This document shows positions 50,231 through 55,698 of a stretch of DNA of 59,735 nt, piece after piece. The DNA is from a virus: positions 1 to 59,735 of IMG/VR virus record IMGVR_UViG_3300008012_000002; one strand, written 5' to 3'. A program made the position numbers and the translations under genes. Each line of letters starts with the position of its first letter. Positions within the stretch are counted from its first letter, which is position 1. The notes beneath the pieces were generated by a model that worked only from the letters and a program-made list of their open reading frames with translations, was not told the origin of the DNA and ran no database searches.

Positions 50231-50642
50231 GTAATTGAGTTTGAATTTGTAATTTTTCTTTGAGTAGTTCGTTCACAGTCTTGTCGATGTACTTAAGACG
50301 CTCGACCTTCGCCACGCCGTCGAAGTGTGAGTTCACGATGTATTCTGCGGTCTCGTAGAATAGTGCGTAACCATCCCAGTTTTCTAGGTTGGCACCGTGA
50401 GTCTTCTTGTAATGAATGATGGTGGTCCTGTCTTTGTGCAGGACGTCTGCTGTTAGGCTGTCCCCAATCTTGTTGGAGAGAGCCACCCCGATAGCAATGC
50501 GGGGCTGAGAGTTCTTGAACTTTCTGTCTGTGGGGCTAAAGTGTTGTCCGATCGAGTCATAGTATATGTTTCTTGCCTCCTTGCCCTGCTCAATTAGGGC
50601 CAATGGATTGCTAAATTTACGATAGGCCAGTTGTTTTTCCAT
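50202..50642 (-). CDS. DnaA domain IV-like DNA-binding protein
   Basis: A 146-residue protein from ATG 50642. The N-terminal 60 residues are basic. RIAIGVALSNKIGDSLTADVLHKDRTTIIHYKKTH matches the C-terminal DNA-binding domain of DnaA, where the (D/R)xTTxxH signature contacts the DnaA box; the motif here is KDRTTIIHY. The rest is coiled-coil and Gln-rich. It lacks an AAA+ domain, so it may bind the phage origin or host DnaA sites as an initiator or competitor. Similar DnaA-C-like proteins occur in other Bacteroidota phages. Confidence 0.75.
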   Translation of the reverse strand: MEKQLAYRKFSNPLALIEQGKEARNIYYDSIGQHFSPTDRKFKNSQPRIAIGVALSNKIGDSLTADVLHKDRTTIIHYKKTHGANLENWDGYALFYETAEYIVNSHFDGVAKVERLKYIDKTVNELLKEKLQIQTQLHEQLQIQDH

Positions 50643-50982
50643 GTGTTTCTTGAATTTTTTTCTTGAGCATGCTGTGCATGTCTGTGTATAGTTGCATTGC
50701 AATCATGACTACCTCCATCTTTTCTGCGAAGTCGTGAAGGACAGCCTCCATCTTGTTCTTGTCTCGCATGGCCACCTCTGCGTTGTGGTCAATCACAATC
50801 TCGTTAGCGGTGCGAGCATGGGTCACGAACTCAGATAGACCTGCTGACACGGGCATCTTCACCCACTCAAGCACGTCGTACTCGATGATGTCCTCCATCG
50901 CAAACATCTTGGCAAGGAACACGGCACGAGATTCGTAGTCGTACTCCTCTTGAATCCAGTTGATAGCTTCTTCATTCGTCAT
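50617..50982 (-). CDS. Hypothetical helical protein
   Basis: A 121-residue protein from ATG 50982, which overlaps the stop of the preceding gene in the junction ATGACGAATGA. Longer in-frame starts to 51054 exist but would overlap a plausible gene. It is all-helical by pattern (NWIQEEYDYESRAVFLAKMF, then HDFAEKMEVVMIAMQLYTDM). It overlaps the DnaA-C-like gene by 26 nt. No family recognised. Confidence 0.7.
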   Translation of the reverse strand: MTNEEAINWIQEEYDYESRAVFLAKMFAMEDIIEYDVLEWVKMPVSAGLSEFVTHARTANEIVIDHNAEVAMRDKNKMEAVLHDFAEKMEVVMIAMQLYTDMHSMLKKKIQETHGKTTGLS

Positions 50983-51112
50983 TTGTTCGCTCAATAATTT
51001 CAGGGTCTCCATGTGTTCGTCGGTTCCATGCAAGGTTAAGATCGGGTGTGACATACATCACACCGTTGCGGAAGTAGGCGTAGATAGCCTCGTCATTGTT
51101 CGTCTCTCTCAT
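50972..51112 (-). CDS. Tiny early protein (46 aa)
   Basis: A frame from ATG 51112 to TGA 50972, ending in the shared C-terminal motif TNDE. It begins MRETNDEAIYAYFRNG-like with NNDE, followed by VMYVTPDLNLAW. It is upstream-coupled through a 20-nt overlap and downstream-coupled through ATGACGAATGA. An A-rich leader (CAAAACAAAAACTCAAATTC) precedes its start. No family recognised. Confidence 0.6.
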   Translation of the reverse strand: MRETNNDEAIYAYFRNGVMYVTPDLNLAWNRRTHGDPEIIERTNDE

Positions 51113-51257
51113 CTTTGAATTTGAGTTTTTGTTTTGCGTCATAGTCATTCAGTAGCGTCCACACTACGGTCTTGTTCCATTCGGTTGGGTCGGCTTCCGC
51201 CTTGTCCATCGCTGCTTCTATCTTCTTCCACAGCATGTCCATGTATTCGTCTGTCAT
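51093..51257 (-). CDS. Tiny early protein (54 aa)
   Basis: A frame from ATG 51257 to TGA 51093. It is acidic and helical with several Trp (MLWKKIEAAMDKAEADPTEW, then VWTLLNDYDAKQKLKF). The start overlaps the stop of the HTH gene (AAAATGA). No family recognised; part of the early cluster of tiny proteins that probably remodel host processes. Confidence 0.65.
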   Translation of the reverse strand: MTDEYMDMLWKKIEAAMDKAEADPTEWNKTVVWTLLNDYDAKQKLKFKDERDEQ

Positions 51258-51379
51258 TTTAGGTTGTGTTGTTTGAGTAGTCTGTACAGGTGACGCTCCG
51301 TGATGCCGAGCAAGGATGCGGCCTTGCGTCGGACACCACAGGCGTCATCAAGCGCTCTTGCTATCGTCTCCTTGGTCAT
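51254..51379 (-). CDS. Mini Fis-type helix-turn-helix protein (41 aa)
   Basis: A frame from ATG 51379 inside the end of the coiled-coil gene. The whole protein is one HTH: ETIARALDDACGVRRKAASL then LGITERHLYRLLKQHNL. This matches the Fis / NtrC-C-terminal HTH_8 pattern (A-x-x-x-x-x-G-x-x-x-x-A-A-x-x-L-G-I-x-x-x-x-L). At only 41 residues it has no dimerisation part, so it may act with a partner or compete for host Fis-like sites. It overlaps neighbours by 32 and 4 nt. Confidence 0.75.
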   Translation of the reverse strand: MTKETIARALDDACGVRRKAASLLGITERHLYRLLKQHNLK

Positions 51380-52040
51380 CAATTCCGTGGATTCGGCATT
51401 CGAACTCCTTGTCTGCACATAGCCCTTTGAGCGAGTCAATGACAGCCTCCTCGGTGTAGTCACCGCACTTGCCACGCATCCAGTCGAGGTCAAGCTCGTC
51501 GTCGAGGTCGATAAGTTTATCGAATGACACGTCGAAGCCACCGACATACTCTCTCTCTTCGACGTTAATCGTCTGACCCTCAAGCTCTGCGCATGCCGAA
51601 AGCACACCAGTTTGAATACCCTCACGGAAGATGGCGATAGCTACATCCTTGGGGATGACGGGCATAGTGGCTTTCTCTTCGAGGTCTCGGTATGCTTGGC
51701 AACCGCATGGCCCGCTTGATGCTTCTTTCTCTTTGCGTAGCTTCTCAAGCTCTGCCTTGAACGTCATCATGTTGTCGTAGTACCCCTGACCAAGGTCTTG
51801 TTGGCGTTGCACCTCGGCTTCGAGGTCTTTGATTTGGTCAAGGAACCCTGCCTCCCTGTCGATGTGGAACTGCACGTTAGCATTGGCGGCAGTGAGTTGA
51901 TTTTCGAGGGCGGCCTCACGACCTGTCTGCTCTTGGTATGTAGCCATGGATTCGATGGTTTTGTTTGCTGATGAAATAGCATTCTCTGCGTAGCGGATAG
52001 CCGCTTCAAGCTCTTGCTTGGATTCTTGGATTGGATTCAT
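51348..52040 (-). CDS. Coiled-coil early protein with Cys motif
   Basis: A 230-residue protein from ATG 52040 (overlaps the previous stop as ATGA). Residues 1-115 form a long coiled coil (QESKQELEAAIRYAENAISS ... ELEKLRKEKEASSG), followed by PCGCQAYRDLEEK. The acidic C-terminal half includes VGGFDVSFDKLIDLDDELDL. No family recognised. The layout of coiled coil plus acidic tail suggests an oligomeric binding protein acting on a host factor; this is inference. Confidence 0.75.
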   Translation of the reverse strand: MNPIQESKQELEAAIRYAENAISSANKTIESMATYQEQTGREAALENQLTAANANVQFHIDREAGFLDQIKDLEAEVQRQQDLGQGYYDNMMTFKAELEKLRKEKEASSGPCGCQAYRDLEEKATMPVIPKDVAIAIFREGIQTGVLSACAELEGQTINVEEREYVGGFDVSFDKLIDLDDELDLDWMRGKCGDYTEEAVIDSLKGLCADKEFECRIHGIDDQGDDSKSA

Positions 52041-52276
52041 GATTGGTAAATAAATTTGAAGTTTTCTCTGATTGCTCTGCCGTAACGGGTATGGAATCCG
52101 TAGCTGTGTGTGCCGAGCATTGGCTCGTTGGCAAGCATGAAGCGAAGGACTTTCCACTCTTCAAGGTCAAAGATGGATGCGGTTTCTTGTGTTGCTTCGA
52201 GTAGCATATCGGGATCGTGACGCATGGGTTGGCCGAGGTCTACCTCGATGTAGTCTTGTATGTCTTTACTCGTCAT
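52037..52276 (-). CDS. Small early protein (79 aa)
   Basis: Starts at ATG 52276, overlapping the upstream stop in ATGACGAGTAA. N-terminus MTSKDIQDYIEVDLGQPM, then a helical middle (SIFDLEEWKVLRFMLANEP) and an aromatic/basic C-terminus (GFHTRYGRAIRENFKFIYQS). The leader of the next gene overlaps its end. No family recognised. Confidence 0.7.
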   Translation of the reverse strand: MTSKDIQDYIEVDLGQPMRHDPDMLLEATQETASIFDLEEWKVLRFMLANEPMLGTHSYGFHTRYGRAIRENFKFIYQS

Positions 52277-52385
52277 TGTTTTTTGGTTTTGCATTGAAGT
52301 TCAGATAGTCTTCGGCAGTCATGCCGTAGAGCTTGCGCTCTTCTTGCGTCAGCTCCATGGGGGTGTTCCATTCTTCATTCGTCAT
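52266..52385 (-). CDS. Tiny early protein (39 aa)
   Basis: A frame from ATG 52385 to TAA 52266. It begins MTNEEWNTPMELTQEERKLY and ends KPKNNDE. Both ends use the recurring junction cassette (upstream ATGACGAATGA, downstream ATGACGAGTAA). No family recognised; small size makes the call depend on context. Confidence 0.6.
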   Translation of the reverse strand: MTNEEWNTPMELTQEERKLYGMTAEDYLNFNAKPKNNDE

Positions 52386-52617
52386 TGTCTTGGAATTTTG
52401 GGGAGTTCTCCATGATGTGTCGAGCCACCATCTCTTCGATTTCGAAGGCGAGGGCGTCCACGTCGTTGTGGTCGAGGTCGTACTCTTCAAGCATCAGCTT
52501 GGTGAGTCGCATGTATGCGCTTTCGCTCGGTCTGTCGCTGTCATAAATTCCGTATGAGCGGTGGTTGAAGCAGTCGCTTACATAGCCACGGATGTCTGAT
52601 TCTGTTTCTTCACTCAT
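52375..52617 (-). CDS. Small acidic early protein (80 aa)
   Basis: From ATG 52617 (overlaps the upstream stop, ATGAGTGA) to TGA 52375. It is acidic: MSEETESDIRGYVSDCFNHR, then TKLMLEEYDLDHNDVDALAF, ending SPKFQDNDE. It ends with the DNDE motif generated by the junction cassette. No family recognised. Confidence 0.7.
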   Translation of the reverse strand: MSEETESDIRGYVSDCFNHRSYGIYDSDRPSESAYMRLTKLMLEEYDLDHNDVDALAFEIEEMVARHIMENSPKFQDNDE

Positions 52618-52780
52618 CGTCTTTTGCTTTTTCGTAGATAAATACTAGTTCGTCGTACAGGTCGTAGAGACGTGTACTTGGGTCGAAGTTGGGGTCGTCT
52701 TGCTGACGTTCTTGATAGTCGTCCATGATTGCCATGAACTGCACGCCCACGGTGGCCGCTGTAATTGTTGCGTTACTCAT
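52610..52780 (-). CDS. Tiny acidic early protein (56 aa)
   Basis: From ATG 52780 (ATGAGTAA overlap with the upstream stop) to TGA 52610. It begins MSNATITAATVGVQFMAIMD, continues with a Gln/Asp-rich stretch (DYQERQQDDPNFDPSTRLYD) and ends KAKDDE. No family recognised. The stop/start overlaps on both sides argue for real translation. Confidence 0.62.
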   Translation of the reverse strand: MSNATITAATVGVQFMAIMDDYQERQQDDPNFDPSTRLYDLYDELVFIYEKAKDDE

Positions 52781-52895
52781 TGTCTTCGTTGTCTAGTTGG
52801 TAAAGGGTGTCGAGTACCACTTGCAAGTCGTACTTGATGTCCGCCACCTTGTGGCAGAGGTCTTCGATGATTTCTTTCTTGGTTGATTTAGTCAT
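52773..52895 (-). CDS. Tiny early protein (40 aa)
   Basis: From ATG 52895 (ATGACTAA overlap) to TAA 52773. A single amphipathic helix with acidic tail: MTKSTKKEIIEDLCHKVADI, then KYDLQVVLDTLYQLDNEDNE. The heptad-like spacing suggests a small coiled-coil peptide. No family recognised. Confidence 0.62.
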   Translation of the reverse strand: MTKSTKKEIIEDLCHKVADIKYDLQVVLDTLYQLDNEDNE

Positions 52896-53091
52896 TTGTA
52901 TTCTTGATTGGGCAGAGCCGTAGCTCGTACATAGTTTCGTGGCTGTCTTCGTTGAAGTTGAAGCGAGTCCATTGGATAGGGTCTAGTGTGAAGTCGTATA
53001 GGTCTTCGTGTAACTCGGTGTCATGCACCTCGATTACTACCTCTGCGTTGTCGGGGTATTGTGCGATGAGGTCAAGCAGTTGTTTCTTCGT
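52888..53091 (-). CDS. Small early protein (67 aa)
   Basis: From ATG 53091, within the end of the previous gene, to TAA 52888. N-terminus MTKKQLLDLIAQYPDNAEVV resembles the start of many small phage proteins with an (L/I)xxLxxxPDDAEV strand-helix unit. It continues with acidic beta-like segments (EVHDTELHEDLYDFTLDPIQ) and ends CPIKNTND. Function unknown. Confidence 0.7.
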   Translation of the reverse strand, partial: TKKQLLDLIAQYPDNAEVVIEVHDTELHEDLYDFTLDPIQWTRFNFNEDSHETMYELRLCPIKNTND

Positions 53092-53257
53092 CATTGTCTT
53101 CAAAGTATTGGTTGTACAATTCATTAAGCTCTTCGTCTGTTGTAGAGTGTTCAAGGTCGTAGAGCATGGATTCAAAGACGTATTGATACATCGTATTCCA
53201 ATCCATGTCTTGCACTACGCTGTCAACGTAGCGTGTGAGTTTCTCATACCTCGTCAT
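53072..53257 (-). CDS. Small acidic early protein (61 aa)
   Basis: From ATG 53257 (inside the end of the 200-residue gene, in ATGACGAGGTATGA) to TGA 53072. It is acidic, Tyr- and Met-rich: MTRYEKLTRYVDSVVQDMDW, then YQYVFESMLYDLEHSTTDEE, ending YFEDNDEETTA. Upstream and downstream overlaps indicate coupled translation. No family recognised. Confidence 0.68.
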   Translation of the reverse strand: MTRYEKLTRYVDSVVQDMDWNTMYQYVFESMLYDLEHSTTDEELNELYNQYFEDNDEETTA

Positions 53258-53846
53258 AGCTGTCAGAGTTTTTGGGTTTAGGAATGCGGAAAGCGTGCAT
53301 CGAGAAGTCGTCGACGTCGATGAAAGCGTGGTTGCGGTAGTACACATCCGAAATGAACTCACCGAGTTGTGCAAGGTTGTGCAAGCCCTCGTCTTTCCAG
53401 TTCTCGTTGGTACCGCCTACCACATCGGATGAGACACGAGCCACAAGTGACATACACAAGGGGTGGTAATCCCATGCTTGGTCGGCTTCGATTTGATTCC
53501 ACGTCAACCAACATGACTCGGTGGAGTCGGAGCGGTTAGACAGGTCAACCTCGATGATGCGGAATACCTCGACACTTACGTCGTCCATGAACTCCGCAAC
53601 GTAGTCGTCGTGCTCCATGTCAGAGGGGACGCAAGCGTGGTAGTTCTCGTAGTCACGAGTGAGGGTGACGTAGATGTCAAGCTCTCGGTGTTCGATGTTG
53701 ACGCACATCTCATCCTTGCGGTATTCGTCAAGAATCTGACTGACGTGCTTGTCTGCAAGCCCCCTGTCGGGGAAGAACTCGCAGGTGGTGTCGGAGTACC
53801 CTTCGAAGAGTCCTGCGACAGCGTGGATTACTGCATATTGTTTCAT
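53244..53846 (-). CDS. Acidic early protein (200 aa)
   Basis: From ATG 53846, 30 nt after hairpin copy 1 and an A/T-rich leader (TCTTAAACTTCAATTCAATC). It is an acidic mixed alpha/beta protein (KQYAVIHAVAGLFEGYSDTT, LDIYVTLTRDYENYHACVP, VSVEVFRIIEVDLSNRSDS, DDFSMHAFRIPKPKNSDSYD). No family recognised. It is the first gene after the tRNA-like/hairpin block and leads a run of about ten overlapping small genes. Confidence 0.75.
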   Translation of the reverse strand: MKQYAVIHAVAGLFEGYSDTTCEFFPDRGLADKHVSQILDEYRKDEMCVNIEHRELDIYVTLTRDYENYHACVPSDMEHDDYVAEFMDDVSVEVFRIIEVDLSNRSDSTESCWLTWNQIEADQAWDYHPLCMSLVARVSSDVVGGTNENWKDEGLHNLAQLGEFISDVYYRNHAFIDVDDFSMHAFRIPKPKNSDSYDEV

Positions 53847-53875
53847 GTTGATTGAATTGAAGTTTAAGATTTGAA

Positions 53876-53930
53876 GTGTTCGTGTATATCACCTTCTTCG
53901 TAAACTCAGAAGGTGTATATACACTCACAC
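53876..53930 (-). ncRNA. Conserved tandem-GA hairpin, copy 1
   Basis: Minus-strand 55-nt element. From the outside in, it has a 4-bp stem GTGT/ACAC, tandem G.A/A.G mismatches (GA opposite GA), an 8-bp stem GTGTATAT/ATATACAC, a bulged A, an 8-bp stem CACCTTCT/AGAAGGTG, and the loop GAGTTTACGA. It has no 3' T tract, so it is not a terminator. It lies 29 nt upstream of the ATG at 53846 and just after a tRNA-like end. Two more copies occur at 55.7 and 56.8 kb. Confidence 0.8.
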
Positions 53931-53935
53931 ATAAG

Positions 53936-54064
53936 TAGCGGAAGGTGGAGTCGAACCACCGCACATCTCATGTTCGTTGCCATAAGCCCTCGGTAAAGGG
54001 TAGAAGGAACAGATATTGATATGCACACACCACCTCACGACCTCTCGTGATAAGTGTCTCCGCT
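53936..54064 (-). ncRNA. tRNA-like structured element (extended, non-canonical)
   Basis: The 3' end is a strong T arm (GGTGG-TTCGACT-CCACC) followed by TTCCGCT and A. A complementary 5' half, AGCGGAG, lies only 114 nt upstream. In between, a 6-bp hairpin TCACGA/TCGTGA and a long arm closed by GCATATC/GATGTGC and TGTTC/GAACA can form. This is too long and lacks a recognisable anticodon arm for a normal tRNA. It may be a diverged tRNA, a tRNA-like domain of a regulatory RNA, or a remnant. Confidence 0.4.
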
Positions 54065-54144
54065 TGGCGTGTTATCCTACGTCAGCAACCCAGTAGAGAC
54101 CCGATTTTGCTTAACTAGTATACGGGATGATAACTGCCATGTAG

Positions 54145-54208
54145 AAGGGAGGTTGGGATTCGAACACAACTGCCATCCGTAGATGTACGCACCGAACTGC
54201 GCTCCCTT
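54145..54208 (-). ncRNA. tRNA-like element with a UACG tetraloop in place of the anticodon loop
   Basis: 64 nt on the minus strand. The acceptor AAGGGAG/CTCCCTT pairs over 7 bp. The D-arm-like hairpin is CGCA-GTTCGG-TGCG. The middle arm is only CATC-TACG-GATG, a 4-bp stem with a C(UACG)G tetraloop. The T arm has the consensus GTTCGAATC with a mismatched stem. Positions 8-9 are missing. It cannot decode and is about 10 nt shorter than a tRNA. It could be a degraded tRNA or a functional mimic. It follows a terminator by a few bases. Confidence 0.5.
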
Positions 54209-54210
54209 GA

Positions 54211-54249
54211 AAAAGGTGGGGGTGGCGTGACGTTTCACGTCTCACCCCC
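54211..54249 (-). terminator. Strong terminator after the 149-residue gene
   Basis: Minus strand GGGGGTG-a-GACGT-gaa-ACGTC-acgc-CACCCCC forms a 7+5-bp stem, followed by ACC and TTTTT. It lies 12 nt after the stop at 54261. Its presence inside the early arm means the tRNA-like block and the genes below 53.85 kb need read-through or their own promoter. Confidence 0.85.
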
Positions 54250-54260
54250 GTGGTCAAACT

Positions 54261-54710
54261 TCAATCAACCAATTCCTTTTCGAGAAGACCATCCTCCATG
54301 ATGCCCTCCATGATATGATCGATTATGCGGTCAATAATGCCCGCTTGGTCACTCCATCTGCCGTACCCTTGAGCATCAAGCATGAATGATTTGAGTTCCT
54401 TGTACAAGTCATTACTCGGTAGGTTGTCTTCGAGGTACTCTGCCAAATCTTGGTAGTACGAATCCATCTTGTACTCCGTGTAGCACTCGTCGCCATCATA
54501 CTCCTCCCACTCACGCCACAGGTTACAGAACCCGTTGTTGTAGTAGTCGTAGCCGATTCGAGAGATGGCACGGAGGAGTTCAGGCCATCCGTCCTCCGCT
54601 TCACCCTCCATGGGTATAAGCTGTTTCCATGCTCGGTCGTACAGACCTTGATACTTGCCTTCGTTATCCCAGTAAATGCCGCTTGGCTTGTCGATAATTA
54701 CTTTCGTCAT
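54261..54710 (-). CDS. Acidic early protein (149 aa)
   Basis: From ATG 54710 in the context AAGACAATGACGAAAG; a longer frame to 54734 would begin with TTG. The protein is acidic, Tyr/Trp-rich: VIIDKPSGIYWDNEGKYQGL, YDYYNNGFCNLWREWEEYDG, YQDLAEYLEDNLPSNDLYKE. No family recognised. It is followed at once by a strong terminator, so it closes the upstream early transcription unit. Confidence 0.75.
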   Translation of the reverse strand: MTKVIIDKPSGIYWDNEGKYQGLYDRAWKQLIPMEGEAEDGWPELLRAISRIGYDYYNNGFCNLWREWEEYDGDECYTEYKMDSYYQDLAEYLEDNLPSNDLYKELKSFMLDAQGYGRWSDQAGIIDRIIDHIMEGIMEDGLLEKELVD

Positions 54711-54727
54711 TGTCTTGTTTTTTTGGT

Positions 54728-54928
54728 TTACCAAAATCCATCGGTGTTCATGATTCTCTGAAGTTCTGCTGTCGTCACTCGTTTGAACGATTTTTCGTTG
54801 ATGGTGAGTCTTTTTGAGTCAGCCCACTTCTCTCTCGCTTGCTTACGAGCGGAGCGAATGTTGGCGGCCCACTCGAAGTTCCATCCACCTTGATTCCAGT
54901 TGAACACGTAGCAGTGCTTCTTACTCAT
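54728..54928 (-). CDS. Small basic early protein (66 aa)
   Basis: From ATG 54928 (ATGAGTAA overlap with the upstream stop). HCYVFNWNQGGWNFEWAANI leads into a basic helix (RSARKQAREKWADSKRLTIN) and then VTTAELQRIMNTDGFW. Aromatic strands followed by an Ala/Arg helix recur in the small proteins at 55320 and 56076, so these may be distant paralogues. No known family. Confidence 0.7.
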   Translation of the reverse strand: MSKKHCYVFNWNQGGWNFEWAANIRSARKQAREKWADSKRLTINEKSFKRVTTAELQRIMNTDGFW

Positions 54929-55115
54929 GGTTGTCTCGTCTTGTTGGTGTAATTTCCATGGTTACATCCCATGTTGCTTGGCAGTCCTCGCACTCGTAGT
55001 CGTGGCACTGCTGTACCCAACCTCCTGCGCTCCATCCAGTCTCCTGTGAGCCGAGGTGTATGCCGACTCCACCACACTTGTGGCAGGTGTCGTAGTCTCC
55101 TAATGGATTTCTCAT
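54921..55115 (-). CDS. Small zinc-ribbon early protein (64 aa)
   Basis: Cys positions fit a zinc ribbon: CHKCGG near the N-terminus and CHDYECEDCQ in the second half, separated by about 22 residues containing Trp/Gly. ATG 55115 follows the previous stop by 8 nt. Small phage zinc ribbons often bind host RNA polymerase or nucleases, but the target here is unknown. Ends overlapping the next start. Confidence 0.75.
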   Translation of the reverse strand: MRNPLGDYDTCHKCGGVGIHLGSQETGWSAGGWVQQCHDYECEDCQATWDVTMEITPTRRDNHE

Positions 55116-55122
55116 GTGTGTG

Positions 55123-55323
55123 TCATTTTCTTTTTGTTGTTTCGATTCCCCACCATTCTACTTCTTCATCGTGGATGCGGAAGCTGTGTGTTTCTTGCAG
55201 GGCGTCATTCCATACCTCGTCCAACCACACGCCGTGGTCGTCAGGTGCTCCCTGCACATAGGAAGCAGGGAAGCCTTGTTCTTGCAGTGCTTTGACTGCA
55301 CGTTCGCATTTGTCTTGTGTCAT
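55123..55323 (-). CDS. Small early protein (66 aa)
   Basis: From ATG 55323, overlapping the previous stop (ATGA). It is helical at first (CERAVKALQEQGFPASYVQG), then acidic/aromatic (DDHGVWLDEVWNDALQETHS, EEVEWWGIETTKRK). No family recognised. Confidence 0.7.
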   Translation of the reverse strand: MTQDKCERAVKALQEQGFPASYVQGAPDDHGVWLDEVWNDALQETHSFRIHDEEVEWWGIETTKRK

Positions 55324-55499
55324 TTGCTCAAGTTGAATGCAGTTTTACGAACAGCCTCGACCTTCTTCAAGGTCCACCCAGGAGGTGTCATCATCCGTGC
55401 TTGGATGAGTGCTGATGTGCTGTCATTGGATGCGAACTCGCGGTCTCGCCAATCGTCTCGGTCTTTGCCGAAGTAGTATACCATGCGGTAAATGTTCAT
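55320..55499 (-). CDS. Small early protein, RMVYY-DRDDW family (59 aa)
   Basis: From ATG 55499 with an A/T-rich leader (GAAATTTCAAACTTCATTCAC region) to TGA 55320. N-terminus MNIYRMVYYFGKDRDDWRDR closely matches RMVYYRGYDRDDWD in the protein at 56076. A second half with WTLKKVEAVRKTAFNL mirrors CVKSVKAHFQL there. The two are paralogues in the same operon. Function unknown. It is the first gene after the HHR/tRNA-like segment. Confidence 0.7.
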   Translation of the reverse strand: MNIYRMVYYFGKDRDDWRDREFASNDSTSALIQARMMTPPGWTLKKVEAVRKTAFNLSK

Positions 55500-55537
55500 G
55501 TGAATGAAGTTTGAAATTTGAAAGATTTTGCAAGTTT

Positions 55538-55608
55538 TAGATGTGGCGGGATTCGAACCCGCACCTCCACCTTTCAGTGGCGTGCTATCCTGTTACACTA
55601 TCACACCT
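55538..55608 (-). ncRNA. tRNA-like element with a shortened anticodon arm
   Basis: 71 nt on the minus strand. The acceptor is AGGTGTG/CACATCT (7 bp, one G.U) with discriminator A. The D arm is GTG...CAC with a GG in its loop. The T arm is perfect, GCGGG-TTCGAAT-CCCGC. The anticodon arm is CCAC-TGAAAG-GTGG, 14 nt instead of 17, so no 7-nt loop exists; CCACT-GAAA-GGTGG with a GNRA loop is an alternative. All else is tRNA-like. A standard tRNA finder may call it a pseudo- or Phe(GAA)-like tRNA. It lies 34 nt after a hammerhead ribozyme. Confidence 0.62.
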
Positions 55609-55642
55609 TGCGGGCTATGCCCCTCAAAGCTACGTTCGCTTT

Positions 55643-55692
55643 GACACAGACGCCTCTCGGCGTTTCGTCCATTGAGGACTCATCAGTGTGTC
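55643..55692 (-). ncRNA. Type I hammerhead ribozyme, copy 1
   Basis: All core positions are present in order on the minus strand. Stem I GACACA (92-87) pairs with TGTGTC (48-43). The core CTGATGA is at 86-80. Stem II GTCC-tcaat-GGAC is at 79-67, and GAAA at 66-63. Stem III ACGCC-GAGA-GGCGT has a GNRA loop. C at 55649 is the cleavage-site H17, giving cleavage between 55649 and 55648. Stem I carries the open ends, so it is type I. It lies 6 nt after hairpin copy 2 and upstream of the tRNA-like element. Confidence 0.92.
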
Positions 55693-55698
55693 TCTTTA

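Noticed and set aside
53876-53930. GA hairpin read as a rho-independent terminator
   Set aside because: No T run follows the stem on either strand in any of the three copies, and the conserved loop, bulge and tandem GA are not terminator features.
55538-55608. Calling this element tRNA-Phe(GAA)
   Set aside because: TGAA is present, but no 7-nt anticodon loop on a 5-bp stem can be formed; the arm is three bases short, so it is reported as tRNA-like.
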